From NCBI GenBank assembly GCA_036504855.1, contig DASXUL010000016.1:21533-85532 (forward strand): DNA of 64,000 nt, written 5' to 3'. The position numbers were made by a program, and so were the translations under genes. The notes below the pieces were generated by a model that had not been told where the DNA came from, made no database searches, and worked only from the letters and a program-made list of their open reading frames with translations. Below, piece after piece: positions 24,100 through 33,210 of the stretch (the first letter of the stretch is position 1; each line of letters opens with the position of its first letter). The stretch is from DASXUL01 sp036504855. GTDB taxonomy: Bacteria > Armatimonadota > DTGP01 > JAKQQT01.

Positions 24100-25170
24100 T
24101 TGTCTCGTCTCGATAGCCTCCGATCGAAGTTCGATGCCGCCGGCATCGACGCGCTCTACGTATCCAACCTCGTGAATGTCCGCTACCTAACGGGCTTCAC
24201 CGGCAGCACGGCGCTGCTGTTCGTAACCCGAACGGGGGCCCACCTGTTCGTGGATTCGCGCTATTGGGTGCAGGCCGCGCAACAGGTGTCCGAGGCGAAG
24301 ATCGTGAACTGCAACACGCGCCTGGTTGCGGAGGCGCTGGAGGCCGTGAAGGCGATGAGCATCCCTCGCCTTGGCTTCGAGGCCGGCCACCTGACGGTTG
24401 AAGGGCGGGACCACGTGGCCGAAGCGCTGCCGGACGTGGAGCTGGTCTCCACCTCGGGGATGGTGGAGCGCCTGCGGCTGGTGAAGGATGCTGGCGAAGT
24501 GGCCGTCATCCGCCGCGCGTGCGCTCTGGTGGACGATCTGTTCCAGTACATCCAGGCGTTCCTGAAGCCCGGCGTGCGGGAGGTGGACATCGCTCTGGAA
24601 CTCGAGTACCAGATGCGCAAGCGGGGGGCCGAGGCGGTCGGATTCGCCAGCATCATTGGCAGCGGCGAGAACGGCGCGAAGCCTCACGCCGGCGCCTCGG
24701 ACCGCGCCCTCCAGGATGGCGATTTTGTGACCATGGACTACGGCGCGCGCGTGGACGGCTACAACTCGGATATCACGCGCACGGTGGCGATCGGCCACGT
24801 GACCGATAAGCAGATCGCCGTCTACAACACGGTGCTGGAGGCCCAGAAGGCCGCCGCCGCGGCGCTGCGCCCCGGCCTGAGCTGCGTGGCCGCCGATGCC
24901 GTGGCGCGCGATATCATCCGCGACGCCGGCTACGGCGACTACTTCGGCCACGGCCTGGGCCACAGCCTCGGCATGGACGTGCACGACGGCGCGCGCCTTT
25001 CCCCCGCCGCGGCCGAGAGCGAACGGGTGCAGGTTGGCGAGGTGTGGACCATCGAGCCCGGCATCTATATCCCGGATTGGGGCGGAGTCCGCATCGAGGA
25101 CGACGTTCTCGTGACCGAGAACGGCCCCGAAATCCTCACGAAGGCGCCGAAGGAACTGATCGTGCTGTAA
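24100..25170 (+). CDS. pepQ: Xaa-Pro aminopeptidase/dipeptidase (M24)
   Basis: 356 residues, TTG start 14 bases after aroQ with AAGG upstream. The N-terminal creatinase-like domain (ALYVSNLVNVRYLTGFTGST) is followed by the pita-bread catalytic domain: metal ligands in MDYGARVDGYNSDITRT (two Asp), GHGLGHSLGMDVHD (His), WTIEPGIYIPDWGGVRIEDDV (two Glu). It removes N-terminal residues before proline, in the cytoplasm. The aroQ-pepQ order is common in bacteria ahead of efp, but efp is not present here. Confidence 0.93.
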   Translation: MSRLDSLRSKFDAAGIDALYVSNLVNVRYLTGFTGSTALLFVTRTGAHLFVDSRYWVQAAQQVSEAKIVNCNTRLVAEALEAVKAMSIPRLGFEAGHLTVEGRDHVAEALPDVELVSTSGMVERLRLVKDAGEVAVIRRACALVDDLFQYIQAFLKPGVREVDIALELEYQMRKRGAEAVGFASIIGSGENGAKPHAGASDRALQDGDFVTMDYGARVDGYNSDITRTVAIGHVTDKQIAVYNTVLEAQKAAAAALRPGLSCVAADAVARDIIRDAGYGDYFGHGLGHSLGMDVHDGARLSPAAAESERVQVGEVWTIEPGIYIPDWGGVRIEDDVLVTENGPEILTKAPKELIVL

Positions 25171-25307
25171 GGCGATTGTGCGATAAGCGGAACCCTGGTC
25201 ACATTCATTCTGTCTTTGGTACCATGGAGACAACCTGGCAGGCATCTTGGCCTGCCATGGCAAAACAGAGAAGCCCCGCTCGGAAGGCGGGCACAAGGAG
25301 TATCACC

Positions 25308-25544
25308 ATGCGTATTCTTTCCACCGCCATCCTGGCGATGAGCATTGCCGCCGCGGCCGTCGCCGCCCCGAAGCCGGCCGCCAAGGGCCATGCCATGACC
25401 GCCAAGCAATGTTCCGCCGCCTGCACGAAGGCGATGCACGCCAAGGGCATGAAGGGATCCTGTTCCGTGGCGATGTGTAAGAGCGGACAGTGTCCAATGA
25501 TGGCGAAGGCTACGAAGCCGGCCGCGAAGCCCGCGAGGAAGTAA
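25308..25544 (+). CDS. Small secreted Cys/Met-rich peptide
   Basis: 78 residues from the ATG at 25308 with CAAGGAG at the right distance. Signal peptide MRILSTAILAMSIAAAAVAA. The mature part KPAAKGHAMTAKQCSAACTKAMHAKGMK then has CSVAMCKSGQCPMM and a Lys/Pro/Ala tail. Five Cys, eight Met and two His in about 58 residues suggest binding of copper or another soft metal in the periplasm, but this is inference; no known family was recognised. It stands alone, followed by a terminator-like hairpin at 25581-25602. Confidence 0.75.
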   Translation: MRILSTAILAMSIAAAAVAAPKPAAKGHAMTAKQCSAACTKAMHAKGMKGSCSVAMCKSGQCPMMAKATKPAAKPARK

Positions 25545-25580
25545 GGGTGGCCCGCGCCTTGGGCGCGCCGGCGTGAGGTT

Positions 25581-25602
25581 GGGGAGGCGGTTTCGCCTCC
25601 CC
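25581..25602 (+). terminator. Terminator-like hairpin
   Basis: GGGGAGGCG pairs with CGCCTCCCC around GTTT; a weak T-rich tail follows. It lies 36 bases after the Cys/Met-rich gene. Confidence 0.5.
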
Positions 25603-25697
25603 GCTTTCGCGTATGAGGCAGGGACGTTTCCGCGCGCTTCCGGCCGCCATGGGCTCGCGCAAATCCCTTCGCAATTGTCGCGGCGGCGGGGTATACT

Positions 25698-28600
25698 ATG
25701 CCCATGCCGCGCCTCTCCACAATCATCGTCGTCGTCTTCGCCGCAGCGGCCGCCCGCGCGGATACCCTCATTGCCGGAAATGTCTCTGGCGTCCTGGACA
25801 TTGATCACAGCCCTTACGTGGCCACGGGCAACCTGACCGTGCCCTCCGGGGCAAGGCTAACGATATCCCCCGGAGTGGTCCTCCGCTTTCGCGACCGAAC
25901 CATCCTCAACGTCTACGGCGCGCTCGATGCCGTGGGCACGGCGCAGGCGCCGATCACATTCACAGCGGACAGCACCCTCTCACGCGGATCATGGGGCGGT
26001 ATCGGCGTGTGGGAGGGAGCGGCCGGCACACTGCGTCAGTTCAGGGTCCGTTTCGCGGGGCTGCCTGGGGCGTTCACGCTGCCGGGGTCCTCGTCCCGCG
26101 CCGCGGCCCTGTTCGTCTACCGGGGCAGCCTCACCGCCTCGGATGGCGACGTTGGGACGGTGGGCGGGGATGCGCTCTTCTACCACAACGATGGAGCCAT
26201 CGGGCATACCCTGAACGTGTCATCGTGCCGGCTGGCCGACGCCAGCCAGAACGGCGTTGAGGTTGGCGCGATCCAGCCTTCGGATGCGATCGCCGTTACG
26301 GGCAATTCCATAACGGGCAACGCCGGCTATGCCTTTCGCGTCCCGGCCGCGGCTCTGAACCGGGTGGGCGGCGGCAACGCCTTGTCCGGCAACGTGTTGG
26401 GCGACGCGGTGGCCATCGCCGCCGATTCCGATTCGCTGATTGAGGACACCACGCTGGCGTCCGGCGTGCCCTATATCATCTTCACGCGGCTGATAGTCCC
26501 CTCCGGATTCCGCCTGACGGCCGGGCCGGGCGTTACGCTTCAGTTCCGGCCGGCCGCGGTGCTGGACGTGCACGGCGCGCTCACGGCAGCCGGCGTACCC
26601 GGCGAACCGGTGATATTCACGGCGGATCTACCGCCGGCGCCTTGGGGCGGCATCGGGCTTTCCGAGGGCGCGCAGGCCACCGTCACGAACGCCGTCGTAC
26701 GCTGGGCCGGCTATCCCAGCGCCTTCCAGTTGCCCGGAACCTCGGACTACGAGCCCGCGGCCATCTTTGCATACCGTGCGGACCTGACGATGGCGTCCGT
26801 CACGGTGGCGGACTCCGGTGGAGACGGAGTGTACTGGAGCAACGACTCCGCTACAGCGCATGCACTGGGCGTCTCCGGTTGCACCGTGTCGGCGCCCGCG
26901 CGAGACGGCATCGTGGCGGCCGCGTCCGGCTTGACGGATTCGCTGGCGATTTCCGCGAACGCCGTGAGCGGCGCCGGGCGATATCCCGTGTTGGCTCTGG
27001 CGCGGGCGCTTCCTGGCCTCCTGGGCAACGACATTACGGCGAATGCGCTTCCGGTGACGGCCGTATCTGGCGGCACGGTGGATGCCGATGTCGCTCTGGC
27101 GGCCACATCGCGCTATCGATTCCTCGCGCCGGTGACCGTGGCCGCCGGCGCAACCCTGCGCGTGGGGTCCGGCGCGCGGATCGACTTCGCATCTGACGCG
27201 TACCTGGATGTTTTTGGCGGCCTGATCACGCTGGGTGTGGCGGAGAGCCCGGTGATCTTCACTTCGGCAGCCGACTCGCCGCAGCGGGGCGACTGGGGCG
27301 GCATCGGGTTGGAGGAGGGAGCCGCGGCGACGCTCGATCACGCCGCCATCCGGTACGCGGGACAAAGCGATGCCTTCCTCATCCCTGGCCTCGGGATGCG
27401 GCAGGCGGGCCTGGTGGTGAACCGCGCCTCACTGACCGCCCACGGGCTAGATTGCGAGTTGAGCGCCGGCGACGGGCTGTTCCAGTACAACCCGGATGCC
27501 GATGCTCGCACGCTGTCTGTCACCGGCGGCGCGTTTGACGGCAATGCCGGCGACGGCGCCCGTCTGTTCAATATCGGCGCTGCCGACGCCGTAACGCTGC
27601 AGGGGGCCGCGTTCACCGGAAACGGGGGCTATGGTCTGGAAGTCGCTTCCGCGTCTCATCTGCCGGCTCTTTTGGGCCTCACGGCAACCGGGAACGCTTT
27701 GTACCCCTTCCGCCTGGCGGCCGAGGCGCTGCCCGGCCTCGCGGCGCCGGTGATGTCCGGGAACGCAGGGGGCGATGCCGTGGTGGTTCGCGGCGGCGCG
27801 ATAGGGGCCAGCGCGAGCGTTCAGTGGCCGCTCCTTCTCGAAGGAGACGTTACGGTGGCCGCGCCGGCCACCCTGCAACTGGCGGCGGGAACGAGCGTCG
27901 CCATGGGCGAAGCCGTGAGCCTCCTGGTGTATGGAGGGTTGCGGGCGAACGGAACGCCGGAGCAGCCGGTGCGGTTCCTCGCGGCTGGGCCCGATCAAAT
28001 GGCCGCGGCGTGGGGCGGCATCGGATTCGCGCCCGGAAGCTCCGGCGCCCTGAGCCATGTGGACGTTCGAGCCGCGGGCACGCTTTTCGATGCGCCGGGG
28101 ATCGGCCCCGTGGCCGCGGCCATCGCGTGCAAGGATGCCGCCGTGTCGTTGGATGTCTGCCTGCTGCGCGACGGCGCCGGATCGCTGCTCTACCTGCGGG
28201 GGGATGCCCTCGCCTTCACGGCGCGGAACACAACGTTGGCGGATCCGCCGAATGGCCCACATGCCCGCCTGGTGGATGCCGCCGGCGGCGGGAGCGCCGT
28301 CTTTGGAGGGTCCAACGAAACGGGCTGCGATTTCATCAGCCTGCGCCCCTCCGCGGTGAGCAACCTCGGGCCGGCGCCGGTTTCGGCGACCTGGTGCTAC
28401 TGGGATGCCGTGAACGGGCCGTCGCCCGGGGGCAGCGGCGCGGGCATCTCCGGGCAGGTGAGCTTTGCGCCCTTCCTCTCGTGGCCGCGCAACGTTGCGA
28501 TCGCCAACGGACTGGCCGGGTCGGGCGATCTGAACGGCAACGGCGCTGTGGATGCGGGAGACGCGGCGCTGGCCCTTCGTCTGGCCGCCGGATGGCAGGC

Positions 28601-28742
28601 GGCCACATCGCGCTCCCTCGCGGCGGCGGATGTGCGCCCCAGGCCCGGATCCTCCGGCCCCTACGGCGATGGCCGCGTGTCCCTGGACGATGCCGTCGCC
28701 ATCCTCCGCCAGGCGCTGCAGCCAGCCCCGATCTGGCCGTAA
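25698..28742 (+). CDS. Large secreted beta-helix protein with dockerin-like C-terminus
   Basis: 1014 residues. Signal peptide (LSTIIVVVFAAAAARA). Four long repeats each begin WGGIG near residues 98, 315, 532 and 771 and run through ATLxHxxVRxAG, FLPG and sG.GDGLFxxN; spacings are about 217, 217 and 239 residues. This is the parallel beta-helix style of surface carbohydrate-active or adhesin proteins. The end (residues about 940-1014) has GDLNGNGAVDAGDAALALRLAAG and YGDGRVSLDDAVAILRQAL, two Ca-binding dockerin type I segments. Such proteins dock to cohesins outside the cell; no cohesin is seen here. The 1014-residue length and repeat number are the notable points. Confidence 0.85.
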   Translation: MPMPRLSTIIVVVFAAAAARADTLIAGNVSGVLDIDHSPYVATGNLTVPSGARLTISPGVVLRFRDRTILNVYGALDAVGTAQAPITFTADSTLSRGSWGGIGVWEGAAGTLRQFRVRFAGLPGAFTLPGSSSRAAALFVYRGSLTASDGDVGTVGGDALFYHNDGAIGHTLNVSSCRLADASQNGVEVGAIQPSDAIAVTGNSITGNAGYAFRVPAAALNRVGGGNALSGNVLGDAVAIAADSDSLIEDTTLASGVPYIIFTRLIVPSGFRLTAGPGVTLQFRPAAVLDVHGALTAAGVPGEPVIFTADLPPAPWGGIGLSEGAQATVTNAVVRWAGYPSAFQLPGTSDYEPAAIFAYRADLTMASVTVADSGGDGVYWSNDSATAHALGVSGCTVSAPARDGIVAAASGLTDSLAISANAVSGAGRYPVLALARALPGLLGNDITANALPVTAVSGGTVDADVALAATSRYRFLAPVTVAAGATLRVGSGARIDFASDAYLDVFGGLITLGVAESPVIFTSAADSPQRGDWGGIGLEEGAAATLDHAAIRYAGQSDAFLIPGLGMRQAGLVVNRASLTAHGLDCELSAGDGLFQYNPDADARTLSVTGGAFDGNAGDGARLFNIGAADAVTLQGAAFTGNGGYGLEVASASHLPALLGLTATGNALYPFRLAAEALPGLAAPVMSGNAGGDAVVVRGGAIGASASVQWPLLLEGDVTVAAPATLQLAAGTSVAMGEAVSLLVYGGLRANGTPEQPVRFLAAGPDQMAAAWGGIGFAPGSSGALSHVDVRAAGTLFDAPGIGPVAAAIACKDAAVSLDVCLLRDGAGSLLYLRGDALAFTARNTTLADPPNGPHARLVDAAGGGSAVFGGSNETGCDFISLRPSAVSNLGPAPVSATWCYWDAVNGPSPGGSGAGISGQVSFAPFLSWPRNVAIANGLAGSGDLNGNGAVDAGDAALALRLAAGWQAATSRSLAAADVRPRPGSSGPYGDGRVSLDDAVAILRQALQPAPIWP

Positions 28743-28786
28743 CGGCGTTCCTCCGAGCGGCCTTTGAGCGGCTGAAAGCGCCTATC

Positions 28787-30031
28787 ATGTTACCGATGTC
28801 CCTTTTACGGTATGTGGCCGCGGCGGCGCTGTCTGCGTGCGGCGCGTGGGCGGCGCAGGCGCCTAACCCGATCCCTCCGGCGGGCGTGTCCACGCGGGCG
28901 CTGCCGAACGGCGGCCTCGTGGTGGTTCGTCGCGACGCCTCCGCGCCTCTGTGCGTGGTGGACCTGTGGATCCGCGCCGGCGCCACGGACGATGGAGGTA
29001 CCGGCGCGGCGCACGCGGTGGAACACATGGTCTTCAAAGGCTCCACGCCGGGGATCGATGACGCGCTGGAAGCCGCGGGCATTGTTGCCTATGCCGCCAC
29101 CCTGGCGGACGCCACGCACTACTTGGCAACCGCGCCGGCGGACAAGGCGCCGCTTGTTGCGCGGACCCTCTGCCGCGTGCTGAACGCGCCGCGCATTGAC
29201 CCGGCCGCTTGGGAGCTCGAGCGGCGGGTGATGCTGGAGGAGTCCGAGCGATCGCGGACAGATGCCGTGGCCGAGGTGCGGCGCGCCCTATCGGCGCGGT
29301 TGTTCGGCTCCGTATACGGCGCGCCGGTGGCCGGATCTCCCGAGGCGCTGAAAGCGCTGGGCGGCGCCGGGATTGCCGCCTTTCACCGGCGGTGGTACCG
29401 GGCGGATCGCGCCATTCTGGTGGTGGCGGGGAATGTAGACGCGGCGGCGGCGATGGACGGCGCGGTCGCCGCCCTATCAGCGGTGAAGGCGGAAGGCGAC
29501 TCGCCAAAGGACATCCCGGTTCCCGCCGCCGTTGGACCGGTAGAGGCCGCCGTGATCCGCGACGATGGATCCGCGGCTGGGTTGGCCTGGCCTGTAGACG
29601 GCGCTGATGCAGCGGCGCTGGAGGTGCTCTGTGAAGTGCTCCGGTCGCGCCTGCCGGGCCGCATGGGCGGCGTAGCGAGGGTTGTCAGCGTCAGCCACCC
29701 GTGGCAGCGCGCCGCGCTGTTGGCGATTGTGGCGCAGGGATCGTTTACAGACGGCGAGCCGGTGATTGCCGCGTTACGGAAGGCCGTGGCCGCGGCCACG
29801 CTGGGCATCACGGCATCCGACGTGGCGGCGGCCGCCCGACGGAGTCGTTGGTCATGGTGGCTCGACCACGAGACGCCGGCCGAGCAGGGGCGGGCCCTGG
29901 GGCTTGGCGCGGCGCTGGGCGATGTCCAAAGGGCATCGCTGGAGCCGGAGCGCCTGAATGCCGTGACCCTGGCCGACGTGCGTGAGGCGGCCGAGCGACT
30001 CACCGGCCCGCCTGCTTCGGCGCCGAGATGA
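28787..30031 (+). CDS. Secreted M16 zinc peptidase
   Basis: 414 residues from ATG 28787 (ATG 28796 also possible). Signal peptide (LLRYVAAAALSACGAWAA). HAVEH at residues 76-80 is the inverted zinc motif, and ELERRVMLEESE (about 143-154) the downstream Glu ligand, so the enzyme looks active. GSVYGAPVAGSPEALKAL and FHRRWYRADRAILVVAGNV are the usual M16 strands. This is an M16B-type single subunit; the partner or self-dimer is unknown. It follows the beta-helix protein by 44 bases on the same strand. Confidence 0.9.
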   Translation: MLPMSLLRYVAAAALSACGAWAAQAPNPIPPAGVSTRALPNGGLVVVRRDASAPLCVVDLWIRAGATDDGGTGAAHAVEHMVFKGSTPGIDDALEAAGIVAYAATLADATHYLATAPADKAPLVARTLCRVLNAPRIDPAAWELERRVMLEESERSRTDAVAEVRRALSARLFGSVYGAPVAGSPEALKALGGAGIAAFHRRWYRADRAILVVAGNVDAAAAMDGAVAALSAVKAEGDSPKDIPVPAAVGPVEAAVIRDDGSAAGLAWPVDGADAAALEVLCEVLRSRLPGRMGGVARVVSVSHPWQRAALLAIVAQGSFTDGEPVIAALRKAVAAATLGITASDVAAAARRSRWSWWLDHETPAEQGRALGLGAALGDVQRASLEPERLNAVTLADVREAAERLTGPPASAPR

Positions 30032-30037
30032 GACGGC

Positions 30038-30382
30038 TCAGGTCACCCCGTGGCTCAGGGCGGATTCCTCATCGTCGTACATTGTAAGGAGCTGCGTGAG
30101 CTTCGTGATGTCGAAGACGCGGCGTATGCGCGGCGAGTGGCACACCACGGCCAGTTCTCCCTCGCGCTCGCGAAGGCGGGCGAGCGTGCCAACGAGCACG
30201 CCCAGCCCGGCGCTATCGATGTAATCCAGGCCGTCCAGGTTAACGATGATCAGGCGAGCGCCGGCCTCAACGCGGCGGTTGATGATGGAGCGTGCCACGG
30301 CAACGTGGGAGAAATCGAATTGGCCGTTGAAGCGCACGATGACCGCGTCGCCGCGCTCTTCCTCGGTCACATCAAAACTCAT
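30038..30382 (-). CDS. STAS-domain anti-sigma factor antagonist
   Basis: 114 residues from the ATG at 30382 with GAAGGG upstream; the ORF is open to 30493. VRFNGQFDFSHVAVARSII and IVNLDGLDYIDSAGLGVLVGTLARL are the STAS core, with the phosphorylatable Ser in DSAGLG. Same family as 14382 but quite different in sequence. It is convergent with the M16 gene, 6 bases apart, and divergent from holA. No anti-sigma kinase is adjacent. Confidence 0.9.
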   Translation of the reverse strand: MSFDVTEEERGDAVIVRFNGQFDFSHVAVARSIINRRVEAGARLIIVNLDGLDYIDSAGLGVLVGTLARLREREGELAVVCHSPRIRRVFDITKLTQLLTMYDDEESALSHGVT

Positions 30383-30499
30383 ATGGTTCCCTTCTCGGTG
30401 AACTTCCAGCAATGTACTGCGATCATATACCCAGTTTCGACCGTTACCTGACAAGCGGCGGGCATCGCCGCGGATGGGCGGCCAGGGCGGCATCCCTCA

Positions 30500-31516
30500 A
30501 TGAACATGGACAATGAGCAAATATATCCCGTCTACTTGCTGAAAGGGAAGGAAGGCGTTCGGCGGGGCGAGGCGTTGTCTGGCCTGATCGACCGCCTGAC
30601 CGACGCGGCCTTCCGCGATTTTGACCTGGAGCGGATCGACGGCCGGTCGGCGACAGCGGAGCAGGTGCTCTCCGCCGCGGGCGCCGCGCCGTTTGCCTCG
30701 CCCCGCCGGTTGACGGTGGTGGAAGATGCCCAGCGGATGGCGCCGGACGCGGTGCAGAAGCTGCAGAAGCTGCTTTCCACGCAGATCGGGGCGCGGAGCG
30801 CGGTGGTCTTTGTTGCCGGTGAGACGGGGGATGGTGAGAAGGTGCAGGGGGTGATGCGGCGTTTGGAGAACCTCGCCAAGTCGATGGGCGTGGTTCGCTC
30901 TTTCGATCCGCTGAAGCCGGCGGAAGCGGCGCAGTGGCTAACGCGGGCGGTGCAGAGTGCGGGCCACACGCTGGAGCCGGAGGCCCGCATTGAGATGCTG
31001 GCGCGCGTGGGGCCGAATCTCGGCGTGTTGGAACGAGAGGTTGAGAAGTTGGCGGTGTTCGCCGGAGACCGCAAGGCGATCACGCGGGCGGATGTTGTGG
31101 CCGTGACGCCCGAAAGCGCGGAGTACAGCGTGTTCGCCCTGGTGGACGCGGTGAGCGAAGGCCGGGTGGCCGCGGCGATGCATGTGCTGCACGGCCTCCG
31201 AGCGGCCAATGAGCCGGCGCAACGGATCATGCCGCTGCTGGCGCGGCAGATGCGGCTTGTGTGGCAGGCCAAGCTCCTTTCCGAGGACCGCCACGCCACG
31301 GGGCGTCTGCCCAATGATCCCAACCTTCTCAAGCTGCCTCCGTTTCTGCAGGATAAGGCCCGCAAGCAGGCGCACCGGTTTACGTGGGACGACCTGTCGC
31401 GCGCGTTGCGTCTGCTGCTGGAGAAGGATTTGGCGCTGAAGGGTATCGAGGGCCCGCCGGCAACGGACGATGAGGCGCTGGAAACCCTGGTGGTCTCGTT
31501 ATGCCGCCCGCAGTGA
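30500..31516 (+). CDS. holA: DNA polymerase III subunit delta
   Basis: 338 residues, ATG 30500 (30506 possible). YPVYLLKGKEGVRRGEAL is the N-terminal start of the family, FASPRRLTVVEDAQRM the P-loop-like region that has lost ATP binding, and LEREVEKLAVFAGDRKAITRADV the middle domain; the end (RFTWDDLSRALRLLLEKDLALKG) is the C-terminal helical collar. Delta opens the sliding clamp within the clamp loader. It ends in a strong terminator. Confidence 0.93.
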   Translation: MNMDNEQIYPVYLLKGKEGVRRGEALSGLIDRLTDAAFRDFDLERIDGRSATAEQVLSAAGAAPFASPRRLTVVEDAQRMAPDAVQKLQKLLSTQIGARSAVVFVAGETGDGEKVQGVMRRLENLAKSMGVVRSFDPLKPAEAAQWLTRAVQSAGHTLEPEARIEMLARVGPNLGVLEREVEKLAVFAGDRKAITRADVVAVTPESAEYSVFALVDAVSEGRVAAAMHVLHGLRAANEPAQRIMPLLARQMRLVWQAKLLSEDRHATGRLPNDPNLLKLPPFLQDKARKQAHRFTWDDLSRALRLLLEKDLALKGIEGPPATDDEALETLVVSLCRPQ

Positions 31517-31535
31517 CGCCGGGGTTCAGCAACAA

Positions 31536-31570
31536 CGAGGGGGCTTCCCGGTTGCCGGGAAGCCCCCTCG
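31536..31570. terminator. Bidirectional terminator
   Basis: Perfect 16-bp stem CGAGGGGGCTTCCCGG with loop TTG, between holA and the convergent PEP-CTERM gene. Confidence 0.88.
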
Positions 31571-31592
31571 CTATGCGCAGGGTGGCGACTGT

Positions 31593-32240
31593 TTACTTGC
31601 GGCGGCGCAGGCCGAGCAGCGGCAGGAGGCCGGTGGCCATAAGGGCCAGGCTGCTGGGCTCCGGCACGGGGGGCCGGCTGCATTTGCCGTTGATGATCAC
31701 TGGAGCGCCGTTGATGTGGGTGTAGGTGCCCTCGATCTTAACGGACGGGCCGAGGTCCGCAAACGGGGTTGTCTCGGGGCCGAGCAACTGGTTCAGCATG
31801 CCTTCGAGAGGCGCGCTGCCGGTCTGATCATAGGTGGCGGAGGCGTCAACGAGACCGGAGGATACGCGGAAATCGCCCGCGTCGAAGATGCCGTCGACGT
31901 TCTGATCGTAGAACATCAGGTAGGTGCCGCCGTACTTGACGGTCGGTCCCCAAACCGGGTCCGGGCTGATCGCGTCCACGATGCCGTGGACGTTCAGCTT
32001 GTAGAGAGCGAGGTCGTCAACGCCGCCCAGGCCGATAACGGGGTCGCCCGGGTCCGGCGAGTAATGGGAGATGCCGACCGAGGTGAGATCGAATGAGTCG
32101 CCGACGGTCGCGTGCGTGGGATCAACACTGGTGTTCACCACGGGCGTGGGCGAAGCCAGGTCTGCCACGTACGCGTTGGCCTTCAGCGGCAGTGCCGCCA
32201 CGGCGGCGGCGGAGGCCACTAGGAACAGGTACTTGCGCAT
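31593..32240 (-). CDS. PEP-CTERM protein (paralogue 2)
   Basis: 215 residues from the ATG at 32240 with GGAAGG upstream. Signal peptide MRKYLFLVASAAAVAALPLKANA. The body includes VIGLGGVDDLALYKLNVHGIV, PDPVWGPTVKYGGTY and FYDQNVDGIFDAGDFRVSSG. The C-terminus VPEPSSLALMATGLLPLLGL then RRRK is a full PEP-CTERM signal. It is a clear paralogue of the gene upstream (32548-33210), so the two arose by tandem duplication. The function is unknown; an exosortase must be elsewhere in the genome. Confidence 0.88.
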   Translation of the reverse strand: MRKYLFLVASAAAVAALPLKANAYVADLASPTPVVNTSVDPTHATVGDSFDLTSVGISHYSPDPGDPVIGLGGVDDLALYKLNVHGIVDAISPDPVWGPTVKYGGTYLMFYDQNVDGIFDAGDFRVSSGLVDASATYDQTGSAPLEGMLNQLLGPETTPFADLGPSVKIEGTYTHINGAPVIINGKCSRPPVPEPSSLALMATGLLPLLGLRRRK

Positions 32241-32492
32241 TTGTGTCACCCTTCCTTACAGAGATTCAGCGCGCGAAGAGACAGTGCGGGGTTCACACAT
32301 CGCTCGCGGAACGCGTGCAACCCTAGCACTCATCCCGGGTGCACAATTCACGCCAAATCCCGCCGCGCCTCGATCTATGGTTGGAGTCCCGGTGCAACTT
32401 GCGGCGGAAACGGCCCTCGGCGCACGAGGCGGAACCGGCGGCGGCGCCCATCGCCGAGGTGGAGAGCATCTAGGTCTCCCGGGTGACAAAAA

Positions 32493-32520
32493 TGGCCGCC
32501 AGGGTGACGCCTGGCGGCCA
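32493..32520 (-). terminator. Terminator after the first PEP-CTERM gene
   Basis: TGGCCGCCAGG pairs with CCTGGCGGCCA around GTGACG. Read on the minus strand it is followed by TTTTTGTC, as in an intrinsic terminator. It ends the 32548-33210 gene, so its neighbour has its own promoter. Confidence 0.85.
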
Positions 32521-32547
32521 CTCTATTACCCGCGAGCCGGGATGGCG

Positions 32548-33210
32548 TTACGCGCGGCGGCGGCGAAGACCGAGCAGCGGCAGGAGGCCGGCGGCGAGAA
32601 GGCCCATCGTGCCGGGCTCCGGCACCTGGTTGGCGCCGCGGGACAGCACGCCGTTGAACAGGTTGCCGTAGCTGGCTACCTCGCCGACCTGGTAGCGGCC
32701 GGAGAGCTTCACCGTCGGGCCGAGGTCCGCGAAGGGGAGGGTCTCGGGGCCGAGCACCTGGTCCAGCGTGCCGTCCAGGTTGGCGCCGCCCTCGGCGTCG
32801 TAGAGCGCGTTGACGTTGATGGATCCGGAGGACACCCGGAAATCGCCGGAGTCATAGGCGTTGGTGCCGTTCTGATCGTAGAACAGCGTGTAGGAACCGG
32901 TGTAGTTCACCAGCGGGCCCCAGACGGGGTCCGGGGTCACGGTGTTGACCACTCCGTGCACGTTCAGGCGGTAAACGAGGAGGTCGTTGGGGCCGCCATT
33001 ATAGCCGATAACGGGGTCGCCGGCGGCCGGCGCGTAGTTGGTGAACTTGGCGCCTGTGATGTCGAAGGAGTCCACCAGGGGGGTGGCGTGCCCGTCGCCG
33101 TTGTCATGGTTGGCAACGTAGGCGCCCTCCTCAAGGTTGGCCACATAGGCGTTTGCTTTCAGCGGCGCCGCCATCGCGACCGCTGCCAGGAGATACATGT
33201 ATGCTCGCAT
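32548..33210 (-). CDS. PEP-CTERM protein (paralogue 1)
   Basis: 220 residues from the ATG at 33210 with AAAGGGA upstream; the longer ORF from 33369 has no site. Signal peptide MRAYMYLLAAVAMAAPLKANA. Shared with paralogue 2 are DPVIGYNGGPNDLLVYRLNVHGVV, PDPVWGPLVNYTGSY, LFYDQNG..AYDSGDFRVSSG, VLGPETLPFADLGPTVKLSG. The C-terminus VPEPGTMGLLAAGLLPLLGL plus RRRRA is the sorting signal. Each has its own terminator, so they are two monocistronic copies. Confidence 0.9.
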   Translation of the reverse strand: MRAYMYLLAAVAMAAPLKANAYVANLEEGAYVANHDNGDGHATPLVDSFDITGAKFTNYAPAAGDPVIGYNGGPNDLLVYRLNVHGVVNTVTPDPVWGPLVNYTGSYTLFYDQNGTNAYDSGDFRVSSGSINVNALYDAEGGANLDGTLDQVLGPETLPFADLGPTVKLSGRYQVGEVASYGNLFNGVLSRGANQVPEPGTMGLLAAGLLPLLGLRRRRA

